Assembly (NCBI GenBank): GCA_900315565.1 | Contig: OMZS01000011.1 | Location: forward strand, 1 to 64,000 | Length of the DNA: 64,000 nucleotides | From: an uncultured Prevotellaceae bacterium | GTDB lineage: Bacteria; Bacteroidota; Bacteroidia; Bacteroidales; Bacteroidaceae | Direction of reading: 5' to 3' | Part shown: positions 40,244-48,379 of the stretch, piece by piece | Numbering within the stretch: the stretch's first letter is position 1 | How the letters are laid out: every line of letters starts with the position of its first letter | Notes under the pieces: generated by a model | Told to the model about the DNA's origin: nothing | The model's input: the letters and a program-made list of their open reading frames with translations, nothing else | Database searches by the model: none | Position numbers and translations under genes: made by a program

Positions 40244-40804
40244 ATGAAAATTTGCATTTTTTGTTCTGCTAACGAGCAGATAGATCCCGACTTTTTCCGT
40301 ATAACTGAAGAACTGGGGCGGTGGGTGGCAAAAAACGGCCATTCCATCGTGTTTGGAGGGGTTAACATGGGACTAATGGAGTGCGTGGCACGGGCCGCCC
40401 ATGAGGCTGGCGGCCAGACCATCGGCGTGATTCCAAGCATCATTGAGAAGAACGGGCGCAAGTCAGACTATGTGGATGTGGAGATTTTCTGCGACAACCT
40501 CTCCGACCGCAAAGACCTGATGCTGGCACACAGCGACGTGGCGGTAGCATTGCCCGGCGGCGTGGGAACACTCGACGAAGTGTTCTCTCAGTTGGCCTCA
40601 GCCAGCATCGGCTACCACCAAAAACCAGTCATCCTCTACAATATGAAAGGTTTCTGGAATCCGCTGCTTAGCATGCTCGACACCATGAACAGCCAGGGCG
40701 TCATACGCTCCACCTTACGCCACCACCTGCTGGTGGCTAACTCATTGGAGGAACTGGAAGAAGAGTTAAGAGTTAGGAGTTTGGAGTTTGGAGTTAGGAG
40801 ATAG
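40244..40804 (+). CDS. LOG family protein (TIGR00730, putative nucleotide phosphoribohydrolase)
   Basis: A 186-residue Rossmann-like protein. The ATG at 40244 gives the family beginning MKICIFCSANEQIDPDFF, and the promoter at 40213 supports it. Family motifs GGVNMGLMECVARAAHEAGG, DLMLAHSDVAVALPGGVGTLDEVF (PGGxGTxxE catalytic motif) and the helix with QKPVILYN are all present. Related proteins cleave cytokinin riboside 5'-monophosphates or other nucleoside monophosphates; the bacterial substrate is uncertain. The last 12 residues (EELRVRSLEFGVRR) are encoded by a GGAGTTAGGAG-type minisatellite, and the gene end overlaps the convergent WbqC-like gene by 11 bp. Confidence 0.9.
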   Translation: MKICIFCSANEQIDPDFFRITEELGRWVAKNGHSIVFGGVNMGLMECVARAAHEAGGQTIGVIPSIIEKNGRKSDYVDVEIFCDNLSDRKDLMLAHSDVAVALPGGVGTLDEVFSQLASASIGYHQKPVILYNMKGFWNPLLSMLDTMNSQGVIRSTLRHHLLVANSLEELEEELRVRSLEFGVRR

Positions 40805-40832
40805 GAGTTAGGAGATAGGAGTTAGGAATTAG
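40765..40832. repeat. GAGTTAGGAG minisatellite across two convergent gene ends
   Basis: Roughly seven degenerate copies of a 9-12 bp unit (GAGTTAGGAGAT, GAGTTTG) run through the 3' ends of the LOG and WbqC-like genes. Both C-terminal tails are made of this repeat. Similar units form the hairpin at 41909-42042. Confidence 0.75.
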
Positions 40833-41489
40833 GAAGAAGATGCTTTCGTTGCCCATGTTGAACAGCAGGTCGAGAATGCTCAGATTGGGCAAGAAACCAT
40901 GCTTCTGCTGAAACACCTGATAATAGGGTTTGGACGAAAACTCGGCATCGGGCAACGGATGCTTAGGACGAATGGTCTCACGGAAATCGGCAACAGCCCC
41001 TTCCAAGCCACCCTCATTTGGGATGGTTTGGAAGGGGTCGTTGATGTCGAGCAGTTCGCACATCTTGAGAGTGATTTCCATGTTGAAATCGTAAAGATAC
41101 TCCCATCTGCGCTCAAAAAACGGGCGAATATCATCAGCGTAATATTCAAAGAAAGGCGACTCGCCGTAGGCACTCGCAAGCGCGTTCCAGTGCAAATGAC
41201 GCCAGTTGCCGTGGTCGCTGATGCGGATAGAACGAATTAGAGGAGAGGAGACAGGGGAGAGGTGGGAGCGGAGAGTAGAGAGGGGAGAGTGCTGTGCAGA
41301 CGGCTGGTCGTGAACAACGGGAACGGTGAGCGACTGCACGCCATTGGTGGTAGCTATTTGGCAGCGGTTACGGTAGGTTTGCTTGACAAAACACTCATTG
41401 GGGTCGATCACAGCCTGATCGTAGCGTACCAGTTTCTGATACCACTGCACGGGGCCAAAATAGGTGGTGGAGAGAAGTGCTGTAGTCAC
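40794..41489 (-). CDS. WbqC-like family protein
   Basis: A 231-residue cytosolic protein starting at GTG 41489, three bases after the preceding stop. The WbqC family pattern is clear: LSTTYFGPVQWYQKLVRYDQ, DPNECFVKQTYRNRC, LTVPVVH, HWNALASAYGESPFFEYYAD, and NPSIxDLLFNMG near the end. WbqC proteins were first seen in O-antigen clusters; their activity is not established. A Ser/Pro-rich insertion (SAQHSPLSTLRSHLSPVSSP) near residue 65 comes from a GGAGAG-rich minisatellite, and the C-terminal tail NSYLLTPIS comes from the GAGTTAGGAG repeat. It is the last gene of the dapB-lepB-S26-like run. Confidence 0.85.
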   Translation of the reverse strand: MTTALLSTTYFGPVQWYQKLVRYDQAVIDPNECFVKQTYRNRCQIATTNGVQSLTVPVVHDQPSAQHSPLSTLRSHLSPVSSPLIRSIRISDHGNWRHLHWNALASAYGESPFFEYYADDIRPFFERRWEYLYDFNMEITLKMCELLDINDPFQTIPNEGGLEGAVADFRETIRPKHPLPDAEFSSKPYYQVFQQKHGFLPNLSILDLLFNMGNESIFFLIPNSYLLTPIS

Positions 41490-41492
41490 GGT

Positions 41493-41903
41493 TTAGTAAA
41501 GTTTATAGGCTTTCCCCGTCATGGCATGTTGACCAACCAGCGTGGTTCCGCTAGAAGTGTTAACCAGATAGTAGCGGCAATAAACACAGTCGGTGCCACG
41601 GCAGATGCAGCGGGTGGGAATTAAGTATTTTTCGCCCTTCAGCATAATGGTGTCGCCTGGCAAAGCCTCCACGAACCCAGTGTACGAAGCGTCCTTTTGG
41701 GCAAACACCACGCGGTCGCCTTTCTCAAACGAGCTGCGGTCGAGTCGGTTCACTACCACCCGGTCGCCCGTCACAGGGTCGGCATAAATGGTGAAACAGT
41801 AGCGGCGCACAAGCAACATCACCCCCACCAACAGCACACAAGTAGCGACAAGCAAAAGTGCCTGCCGTGCTATCCAGCGTCGTTGTGTGTTTGATGTGCT
41901 CAT
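41493..41903 (-). CDS. S26 signal peptidase-like protein lacking the catalytic Ser/Lys
   Basis: A 136-residue membrane protein with one N-terminal segment (ALLLVATCVLLVGVMLLVRR). The following GDRVVVNRLDRSSFEKGDRV, ALPGDTIMLKGEKYLIP and Cys-rich CICRGTDCVYCRYYLVNTSS resemble the beta-fold of signal peptidase I. It lacks the S-x-M/L nucleophile block and the catalytic Lys region of a working enzyme, and it is much shorter than the adjacent LepB. It is likely a non-catalytic paralogue, perhaps an accessory subunit. The three closely placed Cys residues could bind metal or form a disulfide. It sits between lepB and the WbqC-like gene. Confidence 0.75.
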   Translation of the reverse strand: MSTSNTQRRWIARQALLLVATCVLLVGVMLLVRRYCFTIYADPVTGDRVVVNRLDRSSFEKGDRVVFAQKDASYTGFVEALPGDTIMLKGEKYLIPTRCICRGTDCVYCRYYLVNTSSGTTLVGQHAMTGKAYKLY

Positions 41904-41908
41904 GATAC

Positions 41909-42042
41909 AGAGTTAGGAGTGAGGAGTGAGGAGTTAGAAGTTAGAAGTGAGGAGTTAGGAGTTAAGAGTTGAGAGTTAAGAGCTTTCAAGAAGATGCCGA
42001 TAACTCATAACTCTTAACTCCTAACTTCTAACTCCTAACTCA
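41909..42042. repeat. GAGTTAGGAG minisatellite hairpin
   Basis: The left half (41909-41982) is built from degenerate GAGTTAGGAG, GAGTTAGAA and GAGTGAG units. The right half (42001-42042) has the inverse, CTAACTCCTAACTT. The arms pair best at GAGTTAAGAG/CTCTTAACTC. It occupies the whole gap between lepB and the S26-like gene and may be an intercistronic attenuator. Confidence 0.7.
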
Positions 42043-43482
42043 TTTAATGTTATCTACCCAACGGAACAACCGGCTCCAGCGAATGCCACCAAAACCACCG
42101 CGGTCGGGATCGCTGCTCCACCAGATGAAGATGGGCTTGCCCACGATGTGGTCCTCGGGCACGAATCCCCAGTAGCGCGAGTCGGCCGAGTTGTGGCGGT
42201 TGTCGCCCATCATCCAGTAGTAGTCCATCTTGAACGTGTATTCCTTGGCCAGCTGGCCGTTGATGTATATCTGGCCGTTGCTCACTTTCAGGTCGTTGCC
42301 CTCATACACGCGGATGGGGCGCTCGTAGATGGCGATATTGTCCATCGAGAGTTTCACACTCTCACCCTTCTTGGGAATCCAAATGGGACCGTAATTGTCG
42401 CGTGTCCATCCCGTGACGGCATTGCGCGGATACACTTCCTGCATGCGGGCCTCGGTGTTCAGTTCGATGCTCTCCACCAGGTCTTTGCGCGAGGCGAGCG
42501 TAGCCACGGCACGCTTGGTGAGCGGCATGAATCCATTCTGATTCAGGCTCATCAGGTCTTCCATCGAGATGCCCAAGTCTTTCATCACGTCGTCGGGCAG
42601 GTTCTGGCGCAGCTTCACCTTGTAGGTGTATTGCACATTTTCGGGTTCCTTGTTGGGCTTGCCGTCGAGATAAATAATGCGGTCTTTGATTTGCAGCGTC
42701 TGGCCGGGCAGACCCACACAACGCTTCACATAGTTCTCGCGGCGGTCGGTAGGACGCGAGTCTATCTCGCCAAACTCCATGGCATTGCTGGCCACATAGC
42801 GACGGCCCATGGCATAGACCTCCTTAAACAAGTCGTAAATCTGAATCTGGTTGAGCACCGAGAAGTCGGGCTGACCAACGTTCTGTCCGTAGATGCCCTC
42901 GCCGGCGTCATACACCATGTGGTAGTATTCGGTCTGAAATTGCGGTTTGGTGCAGATGGTGTCGCCGGCAGGATAGTTGAACACCACGATGTCGTTCAGC
43001 TCCACCTTGCCCAGTCCCTTCACACGGCGATAGTCCCAGTGGGGCCAGCTGATGTAGCTCTTGCAGTCGAACACGGGCAGCGTGTGTTGCGTCAACGGCA
43101 TGGTGAGCGGTGTCTCAGGAATGCGGGGGCCGTAGCTCACCTTACTGACAAACAGGTAGTCGCCCGTGAGCAGCGACTTCTCCAGCGAGCTCGACGGAAT
43201 AACGTAGTTCTGGAAAAAGAACAGATTGATGAAATAGACAGCCACCAGCGCAAATACCAGCGCATCGACCCACGACATGATGAACCTCACGGGGCCTTCG
43301 CTCTCTTTCCACCACTGCCACTTGATTTTTTTAGTGATATAAACATCGAAGATGAACGGCACCACCAACAGCCCCCACCACGATTTCACCCAATAGAGAA
43401 ATAGCAGATAGAGCACGAGCACCACGATGAACTTGGCCCATTGCACCTTCGGATTCAGTTTTTGTTTTTCTTTGTCAATCAT
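42040..43482 (-). CDS. lepB: Signal peptidase I
   Basis: A 480-residue inner-membrane serine protease that removes signal peptides from exported proteins. Two N-terminal membrane stretches (VVLVLYLLFLYWV and ALVFALVAVYFINLFFF) precede VIPSSSLEKSLLTGDYLFVS, where S99 aligns with the nucleophile. The general base is K253 in RENYVKRCVGLPG, and box D/E is MMGDNRHNSADSRYWG. The length, about 150 residues above enterobacterial LepB, is usual in Bacteroidetes because of a large periplasmic insertion. It lies downstream of dapB (105 bp) in the same direction and upstream of a degenerate paralogue. Confidence 0.95.
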   Translation of the reverse strand: MIDKEKQKLNPKVQWAKFIVVLVLYLLFLYWVKSWWGLLVVPFIFDVYITKKIKWQWWKESEGPVRFIMSWVDALVFALVAVYFINLFFFQNYVIPSSSLEKSLLTGDYLFVSKVSYGPRIPETPLTMPLTQHTLPVFDCKSYISWPHWDYRRVKGLGKVELNDIVVFNYPAGDTICTKPQFQTEYYHMVYDAGEGIYGQNVGQPDFSVLNQIQIYDLFKEVYAMGRRYVASNAMEFGEIDSRPTDRRENYVKRCVGLPGQTLQIKDRIIYLDGKPNKEPENVQYTYKVKLRQNLPDDVMKDLGISMEDLMSLNQNGFMPLTKRAVATLASRKDLVESIELNTEARMQEVYPRNAVTGWTRDNYGPIWIPKKGESVKLSMDNIAIYERPIRVYEGNDLKVSNGQIYINGQLAKEYTFKMDYYWMMGDNRHNSADSRYWGFVPEDHIVGKPIFIWWSSDPDRGGFGGIRWSRLFRWVDNIK

Positions 43483-43587
43483 TGTTTTCTGTTTAATTCT
43501 GGTTCTACATGCGTTGGACTTTCGACGCTACTCATACTACAGCAAGTTGCATCGCACATGCAGAATTAACCTCTTTTAGTGCGTATG

Positions 43588-44307
43588 TTAAAACTTGAAC
43601 ATGTCTGAAATGGTCAGAAGCCCCTGGTGCCCGCAGGTATATTCGGCGGCCAGCACAGCTCCCAGCGCAAAGCCCCGGCGCGAGTGGGCATCGTGGCTGA
43701 TGGTAATCAGGTCGGCATCCGAGTCGTAGCGAATGGTGTGAATGCCTGGCACTTCGCCACGGCGTATGTGGTCAACGCGCAGCACAGAGGGGTCGGTGGT
43801 GTCCTCGGCCCATGCCTGCTTGCGGTCGATGCGCTCCACAATTTCATCGGCCAGCGTGATGGCCGTGCCGCTGGGGTGGTCGAGCTTGTGAACGTGGTGG
43901 GTTTCCTCCATTTCCACATCGTACTGCGGAAACTGGTTCATAATCTGCGCCAAATAACGGTTGACAGCCGAGAAAATGGCCACACCTATCGAGAAATTCG
44001 AGGCCCAGAACAGCGTCTTGCCGCCTTCCGTACAAGCCTGGCGCACCTCGTCGCCGTGCTCCTTCATCCAGCCCGTAGAACCGCTCACCACCTTTACGCC
44101 TTTTGCCCATGCTTTCAGGTAGTTGCCATAGGCTGCCTGCGGCGCGGTGAACTCAATGGCCACATCGGCACTGGCAAACTCAGGGCTGTCGAAGTCCTGC
44201 TGGTTGTCGATATCAATAATACTCACAATCTGGTGGCCACGGTCGCGGGCTATCTGCTCTATCATCTTGCCCATCTTGCCGTAGCCAATCAATGCTATCT
44301 TCATCAT
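43588..44307 (-). CDS. dapB: 4-hydroxy-tetrahydrodipicolinate reductase
   Basis: A 239-residue cytosolic enzyme of the lysine/diaminopimelate pathway that reduces dihydrodipicolinate with NAD(P)H. The start at 44307 (or 44304) gives MKIALIGYGKMGKMIEQIAR with the Rossmann GxGxMG. The longer frame to 44376 would begin upstream of the promoter box at 44335. Catalytic motif: EETHHVHKLDHPSGTAITLA with the His and Lys. The C-terminal domain ends RRGFALGAVLAAEY. It heads the run dapB, lepB, S26-like, WbqC-like. Confidence 0.95.
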   Translation of the reverse strand: MMKIALIGYGKMGKMIEQIARDRGHQIVSIIDIDNQQDFDSPEFASADVAIEFTAPQAAYGNYLKAWAKGVKVVSGSTGWMKEHGDEVRQACTEGGKTLFWASNFSIGVAIFSAVNRYLAQIMNQFPQYDVEMEETHHVHKLDHPSGTAITLADEIVERIDRKQAWAEDTTDPSVLRVDHIRRGEVPGIHTIRYDSDADLITISHDAHSRRGFALGAVLAAEYTCGHQGLLTISDMFKF

Positions 44308-44334
44308 GTACTCTGAATTTAATAAATATCTCTG

Positions 44335-44342
44335 CAAAGATA
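44335..44342 (-). promoter_or_regulatory. Bacteroidetes -7 box (TATCTTTG, minus strand) for dapB
   Basis: CAAAGATA on the + strand, 28 bp before the dapB start. Confidence 0.75.
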
Positions 44343-44479
44343 CTGCAATCCAATGAAATAGCGAAGGAAAAAACATAAAATAACACCCTGCAAAGGTTTT
44401 TTGTGTTAAAAAAACAAACTTCCGCCCCCCTACTTCATAATAAATAATAATGATTTCGCGAAAAACAACTCTTTACAAC

Positions 44480-44487
44480 TAATTTTG
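44480..44487 (+). promoter_or_regulatory. Bacteroidetes -7 box (TAATTTTG) for the TlpA-like gene
   Basis: A TAnnTTTG match 25 bp before the ATG at 44512. It rules out the TTG at 44485, which overlaps the box. Confidence 0.7.
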
Positions 44488-44511
44488 CGAAAAACAATCA
44501 ACAACAAACTC

Positions 44512-45639
44512 ATGAAAATCAGAAATTTCATCTTTGGCTTTGCTTTTCTGGCAGCCATGCAAACAGGATGCGCAGCCGAAGAAGGCATCCGTGTAAAGGG
44601 TAACGTAAGCAACACGGGCGATACCCTGCTCGCCTTTACTGCCGACAAACAAAACAACCCGCTAACCGTACTTGTAAAAGACGGTAAGTTCGAGTTCGAC
44701 ATCAAACTCCAAAAGGTTGACTTCATCTATTGCGTCAGCCCCACCGTCATGCGCGGACATGAGGGAACAAGAATCGCCTTCGTGGGCATTCCGGGCGAAA
44801 ACGCCACCCTCACCGGCGATGCCAATGCCTTCGAAATCAGTGGCTCGGACTTCTATCAGGACTACAACGTGCTGAACAAAGCCATGAAAGCCGTGGAAAA
44901 CAAGCAGCAAGCACTCGTGAAACGCTGCACCGACATGATAAAAAGCGGCGTTCCCGAAGACTCCATTGCGCGAATCTTCCAAAAAGAGAACCAGCCCATC
45001 ATTCAGGAGATGGAAACCACCGTCGGCAACTTCATCCGCACCCACAGCAATTCGGAGGCAGCAGCCGTGGCCGTCACCTTCATGCCCCCGCAAAAGATGC
45101 GCGAGACTGTGGCCCTGCTCAGCGACAAAGTGAAAAATGGCCGCATAAAACCCTTCTACCAGCAGGTCATCGACAGCTACGAGGCGCAGCAAAAGCTAGA
45201 AAGCAATGCCGGACAGCTGCAAGCCGAAGGCCGCGAGGCACCCGACTTCACCCTCACCGACATCAACGGCCGTCCCTTGGCGCTCAGCTCACTGCGCGGC
45301 AAGTATGTAGTGCTCGATTTCTGGGGTTCGTGGTGCGGATGGTGCATCAAGGGATTTCCCGAAATGAAAGAGTACTACAACAAGTACCGCGGTAAATTCG
45401 AAATCCTTGGCATCGACTGCAACGATCCCGAACAGAAATGGCGCGACGCCGTGAAGCAACACAATCTGCCCTGGCTCCACGTCTATAACCCGCGCCAGTC
45501 GAAGGTGCTTGCCGACTACGGCATACAGGGATTCCCCACCAAAATCATCATCGGCCCCGACGGCAAAATCGTCAAGACCATCGTGGGCGAGGACCCGCAG
45601 TTCTACACCCTACTCGACCAGCTCTTTGGCGGCCAGTAA
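44512..45639 (+). CDS. TlpA-like thiol-disulfide oxidoreductase with DUF4369-type N-terminus
   Basis: A 375-residue exported protein. The start at ATG 44512 yields a signal sequence ending AAMQTGCAAE, possibly lipidated at C20. Residues about 25-130 form a beta-rich domain seen in many Bacteroidetes TlpA-like proteins (DUF4369 type). A helical linker follows (PQKMRETVALLSDKVKNGRI). The thioredoxin domain has GKYVVLDFWGSWCGWCIKGF with redox Cys 275 and 278, and cis-Pro in GIQGFPTKIII. It probably keeps periplasmic or envelope thiols reduced; the partner is unknown. MITE-like copy B starts only four bases after the stop. Confidence 0.9.
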   Translation: MKIRNFIFGFAFLAAMQTGCAAEEGIRVKGNVSNTGDTLLAFTADKQNNPLTVLVKDGKFEFDIKLQKVDFIYCVSPTVMRGHEGTRIAFVGIPGENATLTGDANAFEISGSDFYQDYNVLNKAMKAVENKQQALVKRCTDMIKSGVPEDSIARIFQKENQPIIQEMETTVGNFIRTHSNSEAAAVAVTFMPPQKMRETVALLSDKVKNGRIKPFYQQVIDSYEAQQKLESNAGQLQAEGREAPDFTLTDINGRPLALSSLRGKYVVLDFWGSWCGWCIKGFPEMKEYYNKYRGKFEILGIDCNDPEQKWRDAVKQHNLPWLHVYNPRQSKVLADYGIQGFPTKIIIGPDGKIVKTIVGEDPQFYTLLDQLFGGQ

Positions 45640-45642
45640 ATT

Positions 45643-45780
45643 TTCGCTCCGCGCCTTTCAAAAACAAATAAAAACAAAAGCAAACAAGGAAAACAGGTTT
45701 TTATTAGTAATACCTCGGTTTTTATTAGTTTTTCTTGGTTTTTCTTGGTTTTTCTTGGTTTTTGAAAGGCGCGGAGCGTA
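45643..45780. mobile_element. MITE-like palindromic element, copy B
   Basis: About 138 bp with the ends CGCTCCGCGCCTTTCAAAAA and its inverse AAAGGCGCGGAGCGTA. The interior AAGCAAACAAGGAAAACAGG and ATTAGTAATACCTCGG matches copy A at 2551-2680. Copy B has one extra TTTTTCTTGG unit, so the internal decamer number varies. It follows the TlpA-like stop directly and could also end transcription. Confidence 0.8.
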
Positions 45781-45812
45781 AAAAAAATAATATAGGCTAG
45801 AAAAACTCATCA

Positions 45813-45975
45813 TAACTCACGACGTTGCGCGCAAATTCTCTAGATAATCTCATCATAACTCACGACGTTATTTTTATAAACCACGGTAATACGAAATTAT
45901 CTCCCGACGTTGCGTTCACTTTTTCTAGAAAATTTGAATATAATTCTCGACGTTACGTTCAGATTATCTAGCTTG
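45813..45975. repeat. 21/43-bp phased TAACTCAC repeat, second locus
   Basis: Units begin at 45813, 45856, 45877, 45898 and 45941: steps of 43, 21, 21 and 43 bp, the same step sizes as at 25898-26107. The 43-bp units again carry a TCTAGA/TCTAGAT core. Unit sequences (TAACTCACGACGTT, TAAACCACGGTAATACGAAA, TATCTCCCGACGTTGCG) are diverged. Confidence 0.8.
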
Positions 45976-45994
45976 AATCATTTATTATACCTCA

Positions 45995-46105
45995 AGACGG
46001 AAGCAGCTCCCCTCAAGGGGAAAGGTTACGGGTAGGCGCGTCAGCGGGAATGGCGGCCACCCCTCCCCTACAGGGGCGGGGAGTGGCTGGCGCATCGGAA
46101 GGCAT
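45995..46105. repeat. GC-rich palindromic repeat (partial copy)
   Basis: Contains GCAGCTCCCCTCAAGGGGA, then CCACCCCTCCCCTACAGGGG and GAGTGGCTGGCGCATCGG, the outer module of the long repeats in the first 7 kb without the inner CACGCAGAGG part. Confidence 0.7.
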
Positions 46106-46168
46106 AAAGAGTGCCTTGAAAAAAGAAGTAAAAAAAAGGCGTATAGGTCGAAAAACAGGCTTGAATAG

Positions 46169-46244
46169 TAAAACAGAGAAAAACAAGAAAAAACGGAATA
46201 AAGCAAAACTGTTTTCCCGTTTTTTCTTGTTTTTCTCTGTTTTA
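46169..46244. terminator. 28-bp perfect hairpin between convergent genes
   Basis: Arms 46169-46196 and 46217-46244 are perfect inverse complements (AAACAGAGAAAAACAAGAAA is inside the left arm) around a 20-nt loop. The A- and T-rich arms make it a bidirectional terminator between the TlpA-like gene (+) and the endonuclease gene (-). Confidence 0.8.
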
Positions 46245-46316
46245 TTCAATCAATCGGCAGTTAGCTAATGCTCCTATTGTTGAATTTCTAAAACAAATGC
46301 CTCTTTGGCAAAGACA

Positions 46317-48119
46317 TCATTTCACCACCATCTTCTTGCCACCGATGATATACACGCCGCGCGGAAGCGTGGCCGTGGTGGTCACCATGCGACCGTCGAT
46401 GGTAAAGATGGGTGCATTCTTGCGCATTTCATCGGTGTTTCGGCGCATTTCCTTGATGCCGTCCTCCGTTGCTTGGCCGGTCTGGATGTAGAGGGCTACG
46501 GGCTCCTGACTGCCCTGCTTGTAACAGCGGAAGCGCATCTGGTTGTCAGCCTTGTTGAAGCGGATGGCATACGAGGTGTTTTTGTTGACAATATTGGCAT
46601 CGCCACCGCTGATAGTGATGGTCCACTGGGCCGAGTTGTCGCTGCCCGACGAGGAGGTGTCGATGCTGTTCTTCGCAGAGTCGTGCGACAGATAGGTGTT
46701 ACTGCCGGCGCAGATGGTCCAGTTGCCATTGCTGAGCTGCGTGAGCACAAGCGGCAAGGTGCCGTTTTCGATGGTTTCATCGATGATATCCACGCGCTCG
46801 CCGTTGTTGGCCTGGTCGGCTGCAATGCTCATGGCATAGCCTTTATTGCTCTCCTCCTCATACACCAACAAATAAGTGGCACCGCTCACCAGCTCGTCGA
46901 TGCTGTTCACACGCATGTAGCTGCCGTCGCCCACCGGTGGCGTGTCCGTTCCGCCCTGGCTGACGGTGAACCGCTGCTGGGCCACGCCACTCTGTCCTTC
47001 GCTGGTGACGGCGATGGCCTTGACGGTGGTTGTCTCGGTGAGGGTGAAGGGGCCGCTGTACAGCTCGCTGTCGGTGGTCGGGGTGCTGCCGTCGGTGGTG
47101 TAGTAGATGGTGGCATCGTCATTGGTGTTGATGCTGACGGTCACGGTGCCGTCTTCGTTGGTCTGGCTGTCGAAGGTGGGTCGGGCCACGAAGGCTACGT
47201 CGCTGTCGTAGTTGTCGTAGCTGAAGGGCACATCAGTCTTGTCGCCCCAGATGTAGTCCTCGAGTCCGGGATAGTCAACGAAGGGGTTGCGGTTTTTCTG
47301 TTTTGTCTCACTATAGACGGCATTGTTGCGAGCTATCTCCACTTCGTCCACGGGGTCTTGTTTGGACCAGCGCATGAGCATGGTGAGATACCATGAGTCA
47401 AAACCAGGATAGGTTTTACCATCGAACACGTTCCCCCATTTGGTAGCCAAGTCCTGGTAGGCGGTAACCATGTAGAAGTAGATGCGGGCGATGTCGCCCT
47501 TGATTTCATCGTTCGGCTCGAAGACATCGCCCGTGTAGCCGGGCGTCTTGCACGTGCCGCGCTTGCAGTAGCCGCCATTGGAAACATAGTTGGTCGTTTC
47601 CACCTCTGCCAGCGGGATGTTGCCACGCATGTTGTTCACATAGCCGTCGGTGGGCACCACATGCATGATGTCGCTCTTGGGTACTCCCGAGCCAAACCAG
47701 CTCTGCGGCACCAGGTGCTCGCGGTTGTAGCAGTCACCCTCTTTGCTGTAACTGCCCGCCTTGTCGGTCACGTGCTGATACTTTGTGGTATTCGAATACC
47801 AGTCGCGCACATGTCCATCTGGGCGTGTGTCTGTCTTCTTATATGCTTCGTACAGTCCATCGTAGCCGATGGGTGCCGGCGACGACAGCTTGATGATTTG
47901 ATACATGGCCGTCTTGAGTGCCTGGCCGCTCTTGCCGTCGGCGGGAGCGTAGTAGTCTCCGCTGCCGTTGGGCGCAGCCTTATGTGGTTTGGCATTCTGA
48001 TAAACAAACGCCTGATTCGTGGGGGTGTACCCCGTCTTTGAGCCGCGGATGTCCTGGGCGCAAACAATCACGCCTAAGAGTCCGAACAGCAATGTAGTGA
48101 ATAGATATTGTTTCTTCAT
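46317..48119 (-). CDS. Secreted endonuclease I family protein with chitobiase-like domain and sorting tail
   Basis: A 600-residue protein. The start at 48119 gives a signal peptide (MKKQYLFTTLLFGLLGVIVC, then AQ). Residues about 50-300 are an endonuclease I (EndA/NucM) domain with the metal/His motif CYNREHLVPQSWF (H135) and SDIMHVVPTDGYVNNMRGN. Family members degrade DNA or RNA outside the cell. A chitobiase C-terminal-like beta domain follows (ATIYYTTDGSTPTTDSELYS), then a beta-trefoil-like region (YLLVYEEESNKGYAMS), and the tail IDGRMVTTTATLPRGVYIIG ending KKMVVK, resembling a type IX secretion C-terminal domain. A promoter-like box lies at 48200. Confidence 0.88.
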   Translation of the reverse strand: MKKQYLFTTLLFGLLGVIVCAQDIRGSKTGYTPTNQAFVYQNAKPHKAAPNGSGDYYAPADGKSGQALKTAMYQIIKLSSPAPIGYDGLYEAYKKTDTRPDGHVRDWYSNTTKYQHVTDKAGSYSKEGDCYNREHLVPQSWFGSGVPKSDIMHVVPTDGYVNNMRGNIPLAEVETTNYVSNGGYCKRGTCKTPGYTGDVFEPNDEIKGDIARIYFYMVTAYQDLATKWGNVFDGKTYPGFDSWYLTMLMRWSKQDPVDEVEIARNNAVYSETKQKNRNPFVDYPGLEDYIWGDKTDVPFSYDNYDSDVAFVARPTFDSQTNEDGTVTVSINTNDDATIYYTTDGSTPTTDSELYSGPFTLTETTTVKAIAVTSEGQSGVAQQRFTVSQGGTDTPPVGDGSYMRVNSIDELVSGATYLLVYEEESNKGYAMSIAADQANNGERVDIIDETIENGTLPLVLTQLSNGNWTICAGSNTYLSHDSAKNSIDTSSSGSDNSAQWTITISGGDANIVNKNTSYAIRFNKADNQMRFRCYKQGSQEPVALYIQTGQATEDGIKEMRRNTDEMRKNAPIFTIDGRMVTTTATLPRGVYIIGGKKMVVK

Positions 48120-48199
48120 AATTAGTATTATTTGGTTGTTCTCTGCAATGGTTTCAGTGAAGCACCAGCCACAAGACGGCGAAACGGGCATTCATGTTG

Positions 48200-48207
48200 C
48201 AAAAATA
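48200..48207 (-). promoter_or_regulatory. Bacteroidetes -7 box (TATTTTTG, minus strand)
   Basis: CAAAAATA on the + strand, 81 bp before the endonuclease start at 48119. Confidence 0.55.
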
Positions 48208-48286
48208 ATCAGAAAATCAATAACATCAAAGTAAAAAAACCGAAATATTACGATGAAAACGAAAATTAGTGAGTATTCAATAAAAA

Positions 48287-48343
48287 CACACAGAGGAACA
48301 AAGGGAAAGAAACCCTCTGTTCCTCTGTTTACTCTGTGTGAGA
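48287..48343. repeat. CACACAGAGGAACA inverted module
   Basis: CACACAGAGGAACA and its inverse TGTTCCTCTG...CTCTGTGTG form a hairpin of about 57 bp. The same module is a building block of the long repeats in the first 7 kb and recurs at 56290-56353. Confidence 0.65.
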
Positions 48344-48379
48344 AAGAATAACTATCCTCTGTTTGAGAGAAAAGATATT

